Part shown: positions 54,111 through 63,829 of the stretch, piece after piece
Position numbering within the stretch: the stretch's first letter is position 1
How the letters are laid out: every line of letters starts with the position of its first letter
Assembly: GCF_040219335.1 (NCBI RefSeq)
Contig: NZ_JAVJSQ010000010.1
Location: 186,001 to 250,000, forward strand
DNA: 64,000 bases
Direction of reading: 5' to 3'
DNA from: Gimesia sp.
Lineage (GTDB): Bacteria; Planctomycetota; Planctomycetia; Planctomycetales; Planctomycetaceae
Translations under genes and position numbers: made by a program
Notes under the pieces: model-generated
The model's input: only the letters and a program-made list of their open reading frames with translations
What the model was told of the DNA's origin: nothing
The model's database searches: none

Positions 54111-55274
54111 GTGGATCCGATCAGTCAGTTTTCCAGTCCTGAAGCAGTCATGCAGCGTGCCCTGGAACTGGCCCACCTGGGGCAAGGTTTTGTAGAACCC
54201 AACCCCGCTGTGGGCTCGGTGATCGTAGATGATCGGCTACAGCTGCTGGGGGAAGGCTATCATCAAAAGTGTGGTGGTCCCCATGCCGAAATCCACGCGC
54301 TTCGAATGGCAGAGGACAAGGCCAGGGGGGCGACTGTTTATGTGACCCTGGAACCCTGTTGCCATCAGGGAAAGACCGGCCCCTGTTCTCAGGCATTGAT
54401 ACAGGCAGGTGTGAAAAAAGTTGTGATTGCGATGCGCGATCCTGCCCCGCATGTGGACGGTGGTGGAATCGCTGATCTCAAAGCAGCCGGGATTGAAGTC
54501 GAAGTCGGACTTTTAGAAGAAGAAGCACAGCGACTGGTGAGGCCTTTTGTGAAGCGAGTAACACAGGGGTTGCCCTGGGTACATGCCAAATGGGCCATGA
54601 CGCTCGACGGAAAGATTGCCAGCCGCACAGGGCATTCACAGTGGATCTCCAACAGCAGGTCACGTGTAATCGTGCATGAGCTGCGGGGGCGTATGGATGC
54701 AATTATGGTCGGTCATCAAACTGCACTATCCGACGATCCCCTGCTGACTGCGCGACCTGCAGGAAAGAGAACACTCACGCGAATTGTCATTGATTCTCAG
54801 GCGACGCTCTCCTGTGAGTCCAGGCTGGTTCGTACCATTTCTGAGGCTCCCGTGCTGGTGGTGGCTCATCCATCTGCGCCGGCGGAAAATATACAACGGC
54901 TGGAACAGGCCGGTGTCGAAGTGTGTCTGATAACAGCTGACGCTGAATCAACCCGCCCTGACCTCACATTATTTATGAAGGAGTTGGGGCGTAGAGAGAT
55001 GACCAACGTACTGATCGAGGGGGGCGGAGGGTTACTCGGCTCTGGTTTCGATGCGGGGCTGATTGACGAGGTGCACGTGTTCCTCGCTCCGAAGCTTGTT
55101 GGTGGAGAAGCGGCGATCACACCTATGGCGGGAATCGGCCTTGACCAGATCCCCTCTTTTGAAAACGTCACCGAACTGGAAGTGCAGCAGTTGGAGTCCG
55201 ATCTTTACTTGCACGGACGGTTGGTGTATCAGGCTTCAGAGCGTGAAGGTTCTGTGGAACCAAAATCAGTTTAG
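54111..55274 (+). CDS. ribD: Bifunctional riboflavin biosynthesis deaminase/reductase RibD
   Basis: A 387-residue enzyme for the second and third steps of riboflavin synthesis. N-terminal deaminase with zinc ligands His58 (HAE), Cys83 and Cys92 (PCCHQGKTGPC) and E60 as proton shuttle; C-terminal reductase about residues 150-370 (KWAMTLDGKIASRTG, EGGGGLLGSG). It starts with GTG; an ATG 13 codons later (54150) is an alternative and would remove the first short helix. No FMN riboswitch is seen upstream. Other rib genes are not in the window. Confidence 0.95.
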   Translation: MDPISQFSSPEAVMQRALELAHLGQGFVEPNPAVGSVIVDDRLQLLGEGYHQKCGGPHAEIHALRMAEDKARGATVYVTLEPCCHQGKTGPCSQALIQAGVKKVVIAMRDPAPHVDGGGIADLKAAGIEVEVGLLEEEAQRLVRPFVKRVTQGLPWVHAKWAMTLDGKIASRTGHSQWISNSRSRVIVHELRGRMDAIMVGHQTALSDDPLLTARPAGKRTLTRIVIDSQATLSCESRLVRTISEAPVLVVAHPSAPAENIQRLEQAGVEVCLITADAESTRPDLTLFMKELGRREMTNVLIEGGGGLLGSGFDAGLIDEVHVFLAPKLVGGEAAITPMAGIGLDQIPSFENVTELEVQQLESDLYLHGRLVYQASEREGSVEPKSV

Positions 55275-55760
55275 CGAACGTGAGAGCGTATCCAGCAGGG
55301 TACGCAGTTCCGGACGCTGTCTGATCACACCGACGAGAGCATATTTGCTGAGGTTGCTGCCATACATCTGGCGGTTCAAGGTAGGGCGTACTTCGTCTTT
55401 GAAGTAGCGATCCTGGCGGAAGCGGATCGCGGCATAGCAGGCCGCCATGGCCACCAGGCCCAGTCCCAGATCCAGATACCAGCCATCCCAGCTCAGTTCC
55501 ATTTGGCGATGGATGAGAACGCAGGCCCAGAACCAGGTCAATAGCGCGATCCAGACCGGACGGGCGACGAGGGCATTGAGCCGTTCGTTAGCATGTACCA
55601 AGTGCCCGTAAAATTCGGGACTGGCCATCTCATCCAGTGGACGCTCTTTCTGGAAATTTTCACAGACCAGTTCACCATGATTCCGTGAAACAATTACTGA
55701 CTCTCCTTCCTCGGGTAGAAAGTCAGCCAAGTATTCCAATTCCTCAAAGGGTGTGCTCAT
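55266..55760 (-). CDS. Small membrane protein, unknown function
   Basis: A 164-residue protein: an acidic N-terminal region ([18 protein letters not shown]), two TM helices (about residues 68-84 and 92-112) and a basic C-terminal tail (about 115-164). It converges with ribD and overlaps its end by 9 bases. A GGGAAAAGGA site precedes the ATG. Unknown function. Confidence 0.75.
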   Translation of the reverse strand: MSTPFEELEYLADFLPEEGESVIVSRNHGELVCENFQKERPLDEMASPEFYGHLVHANERLNALVARPVWIALLTWFWACVLIHRQMELSWDGWYLDLGLGLVAMAACYAAIRFRQDRYFKDEVRPTLNRQMYGSNLSKYALVGVIRQRPELRTLLDTLSRSLN

Positions 55761-55881
55761 TCCTTTTCCCTTATCTTAATTCTCACCGGTTAAAGTATCG
55801 CTTTGTTTATGAAGCTGAAACACACTGATGTGCATTAAGATTTCGTTTCAATTACAGGAAACTTCCAGCGCGTTGGTATGA

Positions 55882-57285
55882 TTAGAAAGATCGAATCACA
55901 TTTATTATTTTATCTAATTCATTCTCGACGACAATAGGTCCGTTCGAAAAAGGCGTTTTGTTTACGCCATGATTCATCAGTTTTTCATCCAGATGTTCAT
56001 CAGTCGCAGAATGGTATGCTACGGTCGCGTTGGGATCTTTCAGCTGATGCCCGGTCAGAATGCAGACGACGCGATCGCCGGCGGCAATGACGCCTTCTTC
56101 TTTAAGGAGTCGGGCTCCAGCGACGCTTGCTGCACTGGCAGGTTCGCAGCCGAGACCACCAGCGCCGACCTGTGCTTTGGCATCCAGTATCTCCTGATCA
56201 CTGACTTCACGCACGATGCCGTCACAGACATCGAGGGCACGGAGTGATTTAGAGAAATTGACGGGACGATTGATCTCGATCGCACTGGCCAGAGTGGAAG
56301 CCCGACGATCTTCCTGATCCATCTTCGTAAAGAAATCGGTAGAGCGATCGCGGTCGTAGCGGCCCCCGTTCCAGCGGAGCCCCTCTTTTTCATAGAGCTG
56401 ATACAGAGTGTTGGCGCCCTGGGCGTTGATGATCGCCAGACGCGGAATCCGATCGATCAGGCCGAGTGCCTTGAGTTCCATGAAAGCTTTGCCGAATGCG
56501 CTGGAGTTCCCCAGGTTTCCGCCGGGAACAACGATCCAGTCCGGCACCTGCCAGTCGAGTCCTTCCAGGACGCGATACATGATCGATTTCTGACCTTCAA
56601 GACGGAAGGGATTGACGCTGTTGCAGAGGTAGATGCCTTCGGTCTGACAGACTTCACGCACGCGTGCGAGGGCGTCGTCGAAGTCTCCCTGGATCTGAAT
56701 GGTCTTCGCACCATAATCCAGTGCCTGTGACAGTTTGCCAAAGGCGATTTTTCCACTGCCAACGAAAACGACGACTTTGAACTTCTGTGCGACACTGGCA
56801 TAGACGGCTAGTGAGGCGCTGGTGTTTCCGGTAGAAGCACAGGCGGCGACTTTTGCGCCAACCATGGTCGCATGGGTAGACGCGGCTGTCATCCCGTTAT
56901 CTTTAAAACTGCCGGAAGGATTCAGTCCTTCGTATTGCAGGAACAGGCCATCATCGTTGACACCAACATAGCGAGCGACAGGCTGAGAGGTTTTGAGCAT
57001 CGTCTGGCCTTCGCCGATCGTGACGATCTGTTCGTCGCTGGCAAAGGGGAGCAGTTCGCGGAATCGCCAGACACCACTGAAATCGAGTGGTCGATTACGA
57101 TGACTCCAGCGTTTTTCGAAATCACGTAATGACTGAGGCAGCGGTACCTGGTCCCACTGATAAGTGACATCAAGCAGTTCGCCACATTTGGGGCAACCGG
57201 TTAATACTTCATCCAGAGAATAGGTGGCCTCACAATCAGGTGAAATACACTTCTGGAATGCAAGTTCAGTCGATACAGTGGAAAT
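55882..57285 (-). CDS. thrC: Threonine synthase, apparently starting at AUU
   Basis: A 467-residue PLP enzyme converting O-phosphohomoserine to threonine. Reading upstream of the first ATG (57000) the family N-terminus continues without stop: a zinc ribbon C13-x4-C18...C31-x2-C34, then ...[15 protein letters not shown] before the M at residue 96. PLP Lys128 lies in [10 protein letters not shown]. The ORF from 57285 to 57000 has no ATG, GTG or TTG; an in-frame TGA lies four codons upstream of the start. A GAGGAG site lies 8 bases before ATT (57283-57285), giving (M)[12 protein letters not shown], a typical family start; ACG just before it is an alternative. Start is inferred from this. Confidence 0.9.
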   Translation of the reverse strand: MSTVSTELAFQKCISPDCEATYSLDEVLTGCPKCGELLDVTYQWDQVPLPQSLRDFEKRWSHRNRPLDFSGVWRFRELLPFASDEQIVTIGEGQTMLKTSQPVARYVGVNDDGLFLQYEGLNPSGSFKDNGMTAASTHATMVGAKVAACASTGNTSASLAVYASVAQKFKVVVFVGSGKIAFGKLSQALDYGAKTIQIQGDFDDALARVREVCQTEGIYLCNSVNPFRLEGQKSIMYRVLEGLDWQVPDWIVVPGGNLGNSSAFGKAFMELKALGLIDRIPRLAIINAQGANTLYQLYEKEGLRWNGGRYDRDRSTDFFTKMDQEDRRASTLASAIEINRPVNFSKSLRALDVCDGIVREVSDQEILDAKAQVGAGGLGCEPASAASVAGARLLKEEGVIAAGDRVVCILTGHQLKDPNATVAYHSATDEHLDEKLMNHGVNKTPFSNGPIVVENELDKIINVIRSF

Positions 57286-57571
57286 CGTAATTTCTCCTCA
57301 GTTTCAGATTAAAAATAAGAAATGCCTGATTTGTTGCAACTTAGATCGGGGAATCTCAAAACCGGCGTTTATTGTCCAGACCACTACGACGATACGCAAC
57401 AGAAAGCACCGGCAAACAGAGGGTTTTTCCCGGAAGTTCGTTCAGTCTGAGGGATGCTGCTGCAGATCTCTTCTTGAAATAATATTTCTAAGGTCTTACA
57501 TTGATTTGGGTAACGGCAATTATGTTCCGTATCTACCACTCGCTTACTCTGAATCAGCAGGCAATGAGACG

Positions 57572-58762
57572 ATGTTCGATCTTTCCCGGGTACAGGCTGC
57601 GTTAGACAAGTTTCAGCTGGACGGCTGGCTATTTTACGATTTTCGTGGCAGTAACGTACTTGCCCTGCGGATCCTGGATATTCCTGAAGCAGCCATCGGC
57701 TCTCGTCGCTTTTTTTACTTTGTTCCCCGAGTGGGGACACCACTGAAACTGGTCCACCGGATTGAATCGGGAGCACTCGATCATCTGCCGGGAGAGAAGG
57801 TTGTTTATCTCAAGTGGCAGGAACTGGAAGCGGGGCTTGCGTCGATTCTGAAAGGAACCAGTCAGGTTGCGATGGAGTATTCACCGCGCAATGCTAATCC
57901 TTACATTTCCCGCGTGGATGCTGGAACGGTGGAACTGGTGCGCGAATCGGTCGACTCCATTGTGCCTTCTGGAGATCTGGTGCAACTGTTTGAAGCGGTC
58001 TGGGATCAGGAGCAATGGGAACTGCATCAGCGTGCGGGTGTCAGTACCGACCAGGCGTTTGAGGTCGCCTGGTCATTCATCGCCCGTCAGATTCGCGAGC
58101 AGGGGAGTGTCGAAGAGCAGGCCGTCTGTGATGTGATCATGGCGCATTTTGAAGAGTCAGGCCTGACAACTTATCACCCTCCCATTGTGGCGCGTGAAGC
58201 ACACAGTGGAAATCCACATTATGAAACGGGGACCGGCACAGATACGGCGATCCGCGAAGGGGATTTTATACTGGTTGACCTGTGGGCCAAGTGTGATATC
58301 CCCCGCGGGGTTTACAGTGACATGACCCGTGTTGGCTTTGCAGGAACCGTAGTTCCGGAAGCGTACTCGAAGATCTTTCAGATCGTGGCGGAAGCACGTG
58401 ATGCCGGCATTACTGTCGTGGAAGAAGCTTTTGCTTCCGGTAAGCCAATTCAAGGTTGGGAAGTGGATCAGGCCTGTCGCGATGTCATTGAAGCAGCAGG
58501 GTATGGCGAGTACTTCGTGCACCGCACTGGTCACAGCATTGGACAGGAGACCCACGGGAATGGTGCTAACATGGATAACCTGGAAACCCATGAGGAACGG
58601 CTCATCCTGCCTCAGACCTGCTTTTCGATCGAGCCGGGAATCTATCTACCCGAGTTCGGGGTACGCAGTGAGATCAATGTCTTTGTAGATGAAGCCTGCA
58701 AAGTTCATGTTACAGCCGGGGAGCGCCAGACAGAGATTCTTCCGATACTGAAGGAATACTGA
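57572..58762 (+). CDS. M24 family Xaa-Pro aminopeptidase-like metallopeptidase
   Basis: A 396-residue pita-bread-fold metallopeptidase. Metal ligands: Asp in LVDLWAKCD, Asp in YSDMTRVGF, His in HRTGHSIGQ, Glu in FSIEPGIY and Glu in SEINVF. The N-terminal domain (about 1-150, MFDLSRVQAALDKFQ) is the prolidase-type cap. The open frame runs 116 codons further upstream but with no protein-like composition and it would overlap thrC; the ATG at 57572 gives the usual start. It would cut Xaa-Pro dipeptides or N-terminal Xaa-Pro bonds. Divergent from thrC. Confidence 0.92.
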   Translation: MFDLSRVQAALDKFQLDGWLFYDFRGSNVLALRILDIPEAAIGSRRFFYFVPRVGTPLKLVHRIESGALDHLPGEKVVYLKWQELEAGLASILKGTSQVAMEYSPRNANPYISRVDAGTVELVRESVDSIVPSGDLVQLFEAVWDQEQWELHQRAGVSTDQAFEVAWSFIARQIREQGSVEEQAVCDVIMAHFEESGLTTYHPPIVAREAHSGNPHYETGTGTDTAIREGDFILVDLWAKCDIPRGVYSDMTRVGFAGTVVPEAYSKIFQIVAEARDAGITVVEEAFASGKPIQGWEVDQACRDVIEAAGYGEYFVHRTGHSIGQETHGNGANMDNLETHEERLILPQTCFSIEPGIYLPEFGVRSEINVFVDEACKVHVTAGERQTEILPILKEY

Positions 58763-58787
58763 GTCAGACGCTCCGGAAGATTCAGAG

Positions 58788-59108
58788 TTACTCCTGGTCA
58801 ATGCGAAGCATTTCGTCCAGGATGACAGGGTGCCAGAGATCGTCGCGCTGCGATACTTCGGTGTAGTTCTTTCGTGCCCAGGTGCGCAGCTTAATCTCCT
58901 CAATCGCATCGACTGATAACTGATCTGTCTGATGTGCTGAAAAAGGAATGGTAGCTGAATTACCCAACGGTCTTCTCCTCACTACAAATGGTTTGAGAAT
59001 GAAACTCGGCGAACCAGCTTCCTGCAGCCGCACGACCCGATTTGTTAAAGAACGTACCTGAAAATCTCTCACCGAAAAGGGGGCGCCTGTGGTGGGTTCC
59101 CCAAGCAT
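58788..59108 (-). CDS. Hypothetical 106-residue protein
   Basis: A short polar protein without Cys pairs or membrane helix. The C-terminal half (about 55-106, TDQLSVDAIEEIKLRTWARKN, then a helix ending MLRIDQE) looks like ordinary protein; the N-terminal half is Arg-rich and less typical, so the true start could be internal. No ribosome site of note. Low certainty. Confidence 0.45.
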   Translation of the reverse strand: MLGEPTTGAPFSVRDFQVRSLTNRVVRLQEAGSPSFILKPFVVRRRPLGNSATIPFSAHQTDQLSVDAIEEIKLRTWARKNYTEVSQRDDLWHPVILDEMLRIDQE

Positions 59109-59309
59109 GTGAGAGAGAAAAGATCAGGCTCCAGTGAAAAGTTACTCCTGACAAGAATCACTGGAATGGACAAATATTGTAGTCTTTTTGTCTGGAATGC
59201 AAGCCGAAATTCACTCAACTGCAGCGCATCTGACGCAAGGCATGGCTTTATCTGAGGTTAGGATTTCACTGCATCTGGAATGAAATTCCGATTCTGCGGC
59301 CTGGGTCGA

Positions 59310-60470
59310 TTATTTCTCCAGAGAGATGTCGACGGTTGTTCCCATAGGCAGTTCAGGCCAGAGTGGACCTGCCGGCTCGACATGTACCAGAATCAGACTT
59401 TCGCTGGATCCCGGCTTGCGGATGGCCTGCTCTGAGATTTTCCGGACGACGCCCTTCCCCTTAAGATTTCCCGAGAAGAGAATTTTGACCTGAGTCCCTT
59501 CTTCGAACAGGCTGATCTTGCGAGAGGGAACCTCAACCAGCAGATAGGGATGGTCTTTATCGAACAGTTCTACGATAGGAGCCCCCTTCTGGATGGTATC
59601 GCCGACTTCTTTTTCAAGCATGCCGACGGTGCCGTAGCGACCAGCTCTGAGCTGCAGGTCTTCGCGTTGGGTTTCGAGTTGTTTCAACTCGTTTTTCACC
59701 TGTTCGAGTCGATTCTTGATCACTTCGACTCCCATCGCCAGGCGAATCTGCTGAGGAAGTTTTCTTTGCAGTGCTTTCAATTCGGCCATCTGTTCTTCAC
59801 AGAGTTTGACGCGTGCTGCAAACACTTCGGCCGAGTTACGAGCGGATTCCTGCCGCAGCATGGCGGTGATCCGATTCTCATCAGGAAGTCGGCTTTCATA
59901 AACCAGTGAGCGAAATACTTCTTCGTTTGAGCCATTGCTGGAGATCGAATCGTAATCCTGCAGGAAGTCCTGCCAGGCTAGATTAGTAATCTGATGAATG
60001 TACTGCTCTTTCAGGTACTGGGATGATTTGAGTTTGGCCTGGAAGACTTCGGACTCGATTTCTTTGTTGCGTAACGCCAGTTCGACCTCTGTTTTCGCCT
60101 TGGATTGTTCCAACTGTGCTTCCAGCGCCGCTAACTGTTGTTGTTTGACTTGCCAGGTTTTTTCGAGTGAGCGATCAAAGAGGGTTACGACAATATCTTC
60201 ACTGTCTACCGTCTGTCCTTCTGTGACATACATTTTCTGGATCACCGCATCGGTTCGCGCAGTGACGATCGTTTTCGGGGCCTGAAGCGAGCCGACGTAA
60301 CTGTCAACGCGAAGTCCTCTGACCCATTGAGCGCAACTGACGCCCCCGACCAGTGCAATCATTAATATGACCAGCGCCCGGAAACCGAGCGAGGAGTGAT
60401 GTTCGTTCAGATGGTGTTGCACCTGATAGTCATCGATAGTTTCAGCAGGCATTTCTGGCTGTCCTGTCAA
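59310..60470 (-). CDS. HlyD-type membrane fusion protein (efflux/secretion adaptor)
   Basis: A 386-residue periplasmic adaptor: one N-terminal TM helix (about residues 33-52), a biotin-lipoyl domain half (DAVIQKMYVTEGQTV), a coiled-coil hairpin (about 110-280), the second lipoyl half (LRAGRYGTVGMLEKEVGDTIQKGAPI) and a beta-barrel domain (VEVPSRKISLF, GNLKGKGVVRKIS). Such adaptors join inner-membrane ABC or RND pumps to outer-membrane channels. No pump gene is adjacent. Upstream is a 421-base gap holding a 17-G run. Confidence 0.9.
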   Translation of the reverse strand: MTGQPEMPAETIDDYQVQHHLNEHHSSLGFRALVILMIALVGGVSCAQWVRGLRVDSYVGSLQAPKTIVTARTDAVIQKMYVTEGQTVDSEDIVVTLFDRSLEKTWQVKQQQLAALEAQLEQSKAKTEVELALRNKEIESEVFQAKLKSSQYLKEQYIHQITNLAWQDFLQDYDSISSNGSNEEVFRSLVYESRLPDENRITAMLRQESARNSAEVFAARVKLCEEQMAELKALQRKLPQQIRLAMGVEVIKNRLEQVKNELKQLETQREDLQLRAGRYGTVGMLEKEVGDTIQKGAPIVELFDKDHPYLLVEVPSRKISLFEEGTQVKILFSGNLKGKGVVRKISEQAIRKPGSSESLILVHVEPAGPLWPELPMGTTVDISLEK

Positions 60471-60891
60471 TCATCCAGAGTCAAACAGTTTTCCTTTGCG
60501 TACAGAGCACGCCATTAATCGAATCGGAATCCGGAAGATCAGAATTTACCTCAAAACCGTCAAATTCCACACTGCTCAGTGGTTGGGTGTTAAACTTTAA
60601 CGTTTACGAAGACTTCTTGCGGGATGTGCTCAGGTTATCTCAAGTGAGAGTATACATTAGGCCATGTTCTTCTTGGGGGGGGGGGGGGGGGCCGGGATTG
60701 GGGGGATCGTTCTGGAGCGCAGGCCACCTCGAATAAGAGGCTCTATTCTGGACCGGAGTCTCAGCAGTCGCTTTTCTGAAATCCTTTGGTTAGGATGAAA
60801 TCGAGTCTACTTCGAAGTGATTTACAGAGATGGACAGATCATCTTTTTTAAAGACGCTTACCGCTACAGACATAGAAAGTGAAATGAATTT
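60471..60891 (+). other. 421-bp gap between divergent genes with poly-G tract
   Basis: Holds the promoter regions of the HlyD-like gene (minus) and the three-gene sugar operon (plus). The only marked feature is the G17 run at 60675-60691 followed by a second G6 run. No RNA gene or coding frame is seen. Confidence 0.5.
60675..60691 (+). repeat. Homopolymeric G17 tract
   Basis: Seventeen consecutive G, then CCGGGATTGGGGGG. Such runs are prone to slippage, to G-quadruplex formation and to sequencing or assembly error. It lies in a promoter region about 200 bases before the HPS-like gene, where length changes might alter transcription. Confidence 0.85.
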
Positions 60892-61599
60892 ATGAAGCCG
60901 ATCGTACAGATTTCACTGGATCTGACCAATATTGAAGAGGCGCTCGAAACGGCAGCAATGGCGATGCGGGCTGGAGTGGACTGGCTGGAAGCCGGCACCC
61001 CTCTGATTCTGGCGGAGGGTTTGAACTGTGTCAGGGAGTTGCGTAAAGCGTTCCCGGAAACGCCAATCGTGGCGGATCTCAAGACCATGGACGGTGGTTA
61101 CCTGGAAGCGGAAATGATGGCCAAGGCAGGGGCAACCCACGTGGTTGTGATGTCGCGGGCACACGAAGAGACGATTCACTGTGTGGTTAAAGCGGGGAAA
61201 GATCATGGCGTCGAAGTCATGGGGGATAACCTCGCGGATGACATGGTCTCTGCCGCGAAAAAACTGGAAGACCTCGGATGTGACTACGTGATTCACCATG
61301 TCGGCTATGATGAGCGCCGGGGTATCGCTGCCCGCGGCGAGCGGATGCCCAGTCCCCTGGATCAATTAAAAGAAGTCGTCGAAGCTGTCAGCATTCCTGT
61401 GCAGGCTGTGGGTGGGCTTTCGCTCGAACAGGCCATTCGCACTCCCGAATATGGGGCGCCGCTGGTCGTACTGGGAGCACCGCTGACCATTGATGCCGAT
61501 TCCTTTAAGACCGCCAGAGGAGATCTGGAAGATTCACTGCGGCTGATTTGTGAAAAAGTACACGCTTACGGTGATGTAGTGATTGGAGGTCAGAAATGA
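60892..61599 (+). CDS. HPS/KGPDC-family (OMP decarboxylase superfamily) enzyme
   Basis: A 235-residue TIM-barrel protein of the family that holds 3-hexulose-6-phosphate synthase and 3-keto-L-gulonate-6-phosphate decarboxylase: motif VADLKTMDGG with D62, K64 and D67 (DxKxxD) at the active site, and PVQAVGGLSLEQ near the phosphate-binding strand. The sub-function is not settled by sequence. It overlaps the next gene by ATGA, with a zinc dehydrogenase and a sugar isomerase-like gene behind it, so a sugar-acid or ketose pathway is likely. Confidence 0.88.
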   Translation: MKPIVQISLDLTNIEEALETAAMAMRAGVDWLEAGTPLILAEGLNCVRELRKAFPETPIVADLKTMDGGYLEAEMMAKAGATHVVVMSRAHEETIHCVVKAGKDHGVEVMGDNLADDMVSAAKKLEDLGCDYVIHHVGYDERRGIAARGERMPSPLDQLKEVVEAVSIPVQAVGGLSLEQAIRTPEYGAPLVVLGAPLTIDADSFKTARGDLEDSLRLICEKVHAYGDVVIGGQK

Positions 61600-62636
61600 G
61601 TCAGGTGGAATCAATGCAGACGGCAGTCGTGAATTATGCTCCTGAGGCAGACTCGGTCGAATTACAGGAGATTCCGGTTCCCGAGATTGGACCGGATGAG
61701 GTGCTTTTAGAAGTGGCTGCCGTGGGGGTCTGTGGCAGTGACCTGCATCAATGGACGGCAGACCACAGTTGGCCGGTCAACTATCCCGTCGTGCTGGGGC
61801 ATGAATTTGCCGGTACCATTTCCAGGACGGGTGAACTGGTTCGCAACTGGTCGATCGGAGATCGCGTCGTCAGCGAAACGGCTGCCATCATCGATCCCGA
61901 CAACCCACTCTCCCGCGAGGGACGCTACAATCTGGACCCGACTCGAAAAGGCTTCGGCTATGGTGTGAATGGGGCCATGACCAGCTTCGTCCGGGTGCCG
62001 GCGCGTTGTCTGCATCATGTGCCTGACAGTCTGCCTCTGGAAAAAGCGGCTCTCACGGAACCTTGCTGCGTGGCCTTTAATGCAGTCGTCATGAATGGAG
62101 ATATTCAACCGGGGGATCGGGTTGTTGTATTTGGGCCTGGGCCCATAGGTTTGCTGTGTGCTGCGATGGCCCGGTTGCAGGGAGCGGAAGTTGCGGTCGT
62201 TGGTCTGGAACGGGATCAGGGCCGTCTGGAAATTGCTGCTCGCGAGTATGGTTGTGAGCCGATCATTGCCGGTCTGGATGAGTGGAGCCTGGCGGTAGAT
62301 GGTCTTGGCGTGAATGGCGTGGTTGATGCTGCCGGCGTGTCAGTGACATTGAAGAAGTCGCTGGAGATCGTTCGTCCTGGGGGCTGGATCAGCAAAGTGG
62401 GCTGGGGGCCTCAACCTCTGGGCTTCTCGCTGGATCCACTCGTACAGAAGAATATTCGCCTGCAAGGCAGCTTCAGCCATAACTGGCCGATCTGGGAGCG
62501 GGTGATTCGGTTGTTGACGACCGGGCAATTGAATATCGATCCGATTATCGGTGGTACCTGGTCTCTGAGTGACTGGCATACTGCTTTCGAGACAATGCAC
62601 TCTGGCGAGATCGTGAAAGCGGTTCTCACGCCCTGA
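61596..62636 (+). CDS. Zinc-dependent medium-chain dehydrogenase (sorbitol/threonine dehydrogenase-like)
   Basis: A 346-residue MDR. Catalytic zinc site GVCGSDLHQW (Cys) and GHEFAG (His, Glu); NAD-binding VFGPGPIGLLCAAMARLQGAE. The structural-zinc four-Cys loop typical of ADH is replaced by a DP..PLSREGRYNL segment, as in several polyol dehydrogenases. A perfect GGAGGT site lies five bases before the ATG, which overlaps the HPS-like gene by ATGA. It would oxidise a sugar alcohol or sugar acid OH group. Confidence 0.92.
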   Translation: MSQVESMQTAVVNYAPEADSVELQEIPVPEIGPDEVLLEVAAVGVCGSDLHQWTADHSWPVNYPVVLGHEFAGTISRTGELVRNWSIGDRVVSETAAIIDPDNPLSREGRYNLDPTRKGFGYGVNGAMTSFVRVPARCLHHVPDSLPLEKAALTEPCCVAFNAVVMNGDIQPGDRVVVFGPGPIGLLCAAMARLQGAEVAVVGLERDQGRLEIAAREYGCEPIIAGLDEWSLAVDGLGVNGVVDAAGVSVTLKKSLEIVRPGGWISKVGWGPQPLGFSLDPLVQKNIRLQGSFSHNWPIWERVIRLLTTGQLNIDPIIGGTWSLSDWHTAFETMHSGEIVKAVLTP

Positions 62637-62701
62637 TGCTGATCGCCCTGCTTATGTAAAACATTTCCTGCAACGTTGAATATAAAAAACTGGAACCCTC
62701 G

Positions 62702-63583
62702 ATGCCCAAACTAGCCGCGTTTCCTAAAGCCTTTATGGATGAACTGTGTCTATCCGGAGAAATGACACTCCAGCAGTGGATTGAACTGGCAGCGACACTC
62801 GATATTGATGGACTTGAATTCTATGCCGGCTTCCTGGAGATGAAGGATCAGAGTTTCTGGCCGGAAGCCAAAAAGATGGCAACGGATCAGGGACTGGAAA
62901 TTCCCATGATGTGCTGCTCGCCGGACTTCACCCATCCTGATGAAGCATTTCGTCAAGAACAGATCGAGCATGAAAAATTCTGGATGGAAATGACGGCTGC
63001 TTTGGGAGGAAAATATTGTCGAGTCCTGTCCGGACAGAGACGCCCCGAAGTCTCGCGGGAAGAGGGCATCCAGTATACGGTCTCTTCCATCGAGGCCTGC
63101 CTGCCGCTGGCGGAGAAGCTCGGGCTCACCCTGATCATTGAGAATCACTACAAAGACAATTACTGGGACTACCCGGAATTTGCTCAGATGGCGGATGTTT
63201 TCTGCGATCTGGTGTCCCGGATTGATTCTCCCCACTTCGGGGTCAACTATGATCCGAGCAATACGATTCTGGCAGGAGAGGATCCACTGGAACTCCTGGC
63301 ACGGATCAAGGAGCGGGTTGTCACGATGCATGCCAGCGATCGTTATCTGATTGAAGGAACTATTGAGGACCTGCGCAAAGAAGAAAACAGCCTGGGCTAT
63401 GCCAGTCGTCTCAGCCATGGGGTGATCGGCAAGGGGTTGAACGATTACGACGAGATCTTCTCACAGTTAAAAGAAGTTGGATTCGACAGTTGGATCAGCA
63501 TCGAAGATGGCGTTAATGGGATGGAAGAACTCCAGGAAAGCGTGGCATTTCTGCGGGCCAAAATGGCTCAATATTGGGGATAA
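62702..63583 (+). CDS. Sugar phosphate isomerase/epimerase (xylose isomerase-like TIM barrel)
   Basis: A 293-residue TIM-barrel enzyme of the AP endonuclease 2/xylose-isomerase-like superfamily. Metal and substrate elements seen: DGLEFYAGF, the Glu in IIENHYKDNYWDY, NYDPSNTIL, HASDRYLIEG and ISIEDGVNGMEE. It fits sugar or sugar-acid epimerases such as UlaE-type proteins. Third gene of the HPS-like/MDR set, 65 bases behind the dehydrogenase. Confidence 0.9.
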   Translation: MPKLAAFPKAFMDELCLSGEMTLQQWIELAATLDIDGLEFYAGFLEMKDQSFWPEAKKMATDQGLEIPMMCCSPDFTHPDEAFRQEQIEHEKFWMEMTAALGGKYCRVLSGQRRPEVSREEGIQYTVSSIEACLPLAEKLGLTLIIENHYKDNYWDYPEFAQMADVFCDLVSRIDSPHFGVNYDPSNTILAGEDPLELLARIKERVVTMHASDRYLIEGTIEDLRKEENSLGYASRLSHGVIGKGLNDYDEIFSQLKEVGFDSWISIEDGVNGMEELQESVAFLRAKMAQYWG

Positions 63584-63829
63584 TACCCAGTTTATTAATA
63601 ATTGGCGAAGATTTGGGGGGATAGAGAGGTAATCGGCTGTTGCACATACGTCCAACTTGGGGTATGGTGTATACATCTGACACGAGATGCGTCATGCGCT
63701 GTGTTAATACGTCTATATTTATTACACATTTTTGTGTCACTCCCTCCTGTGCGTGAAGTACAATTGATCATTCAGTAATTGTCACACGTACTTAGCAGGC
63801 ACCTTCCTAATCAACAGAACCGATACGCC

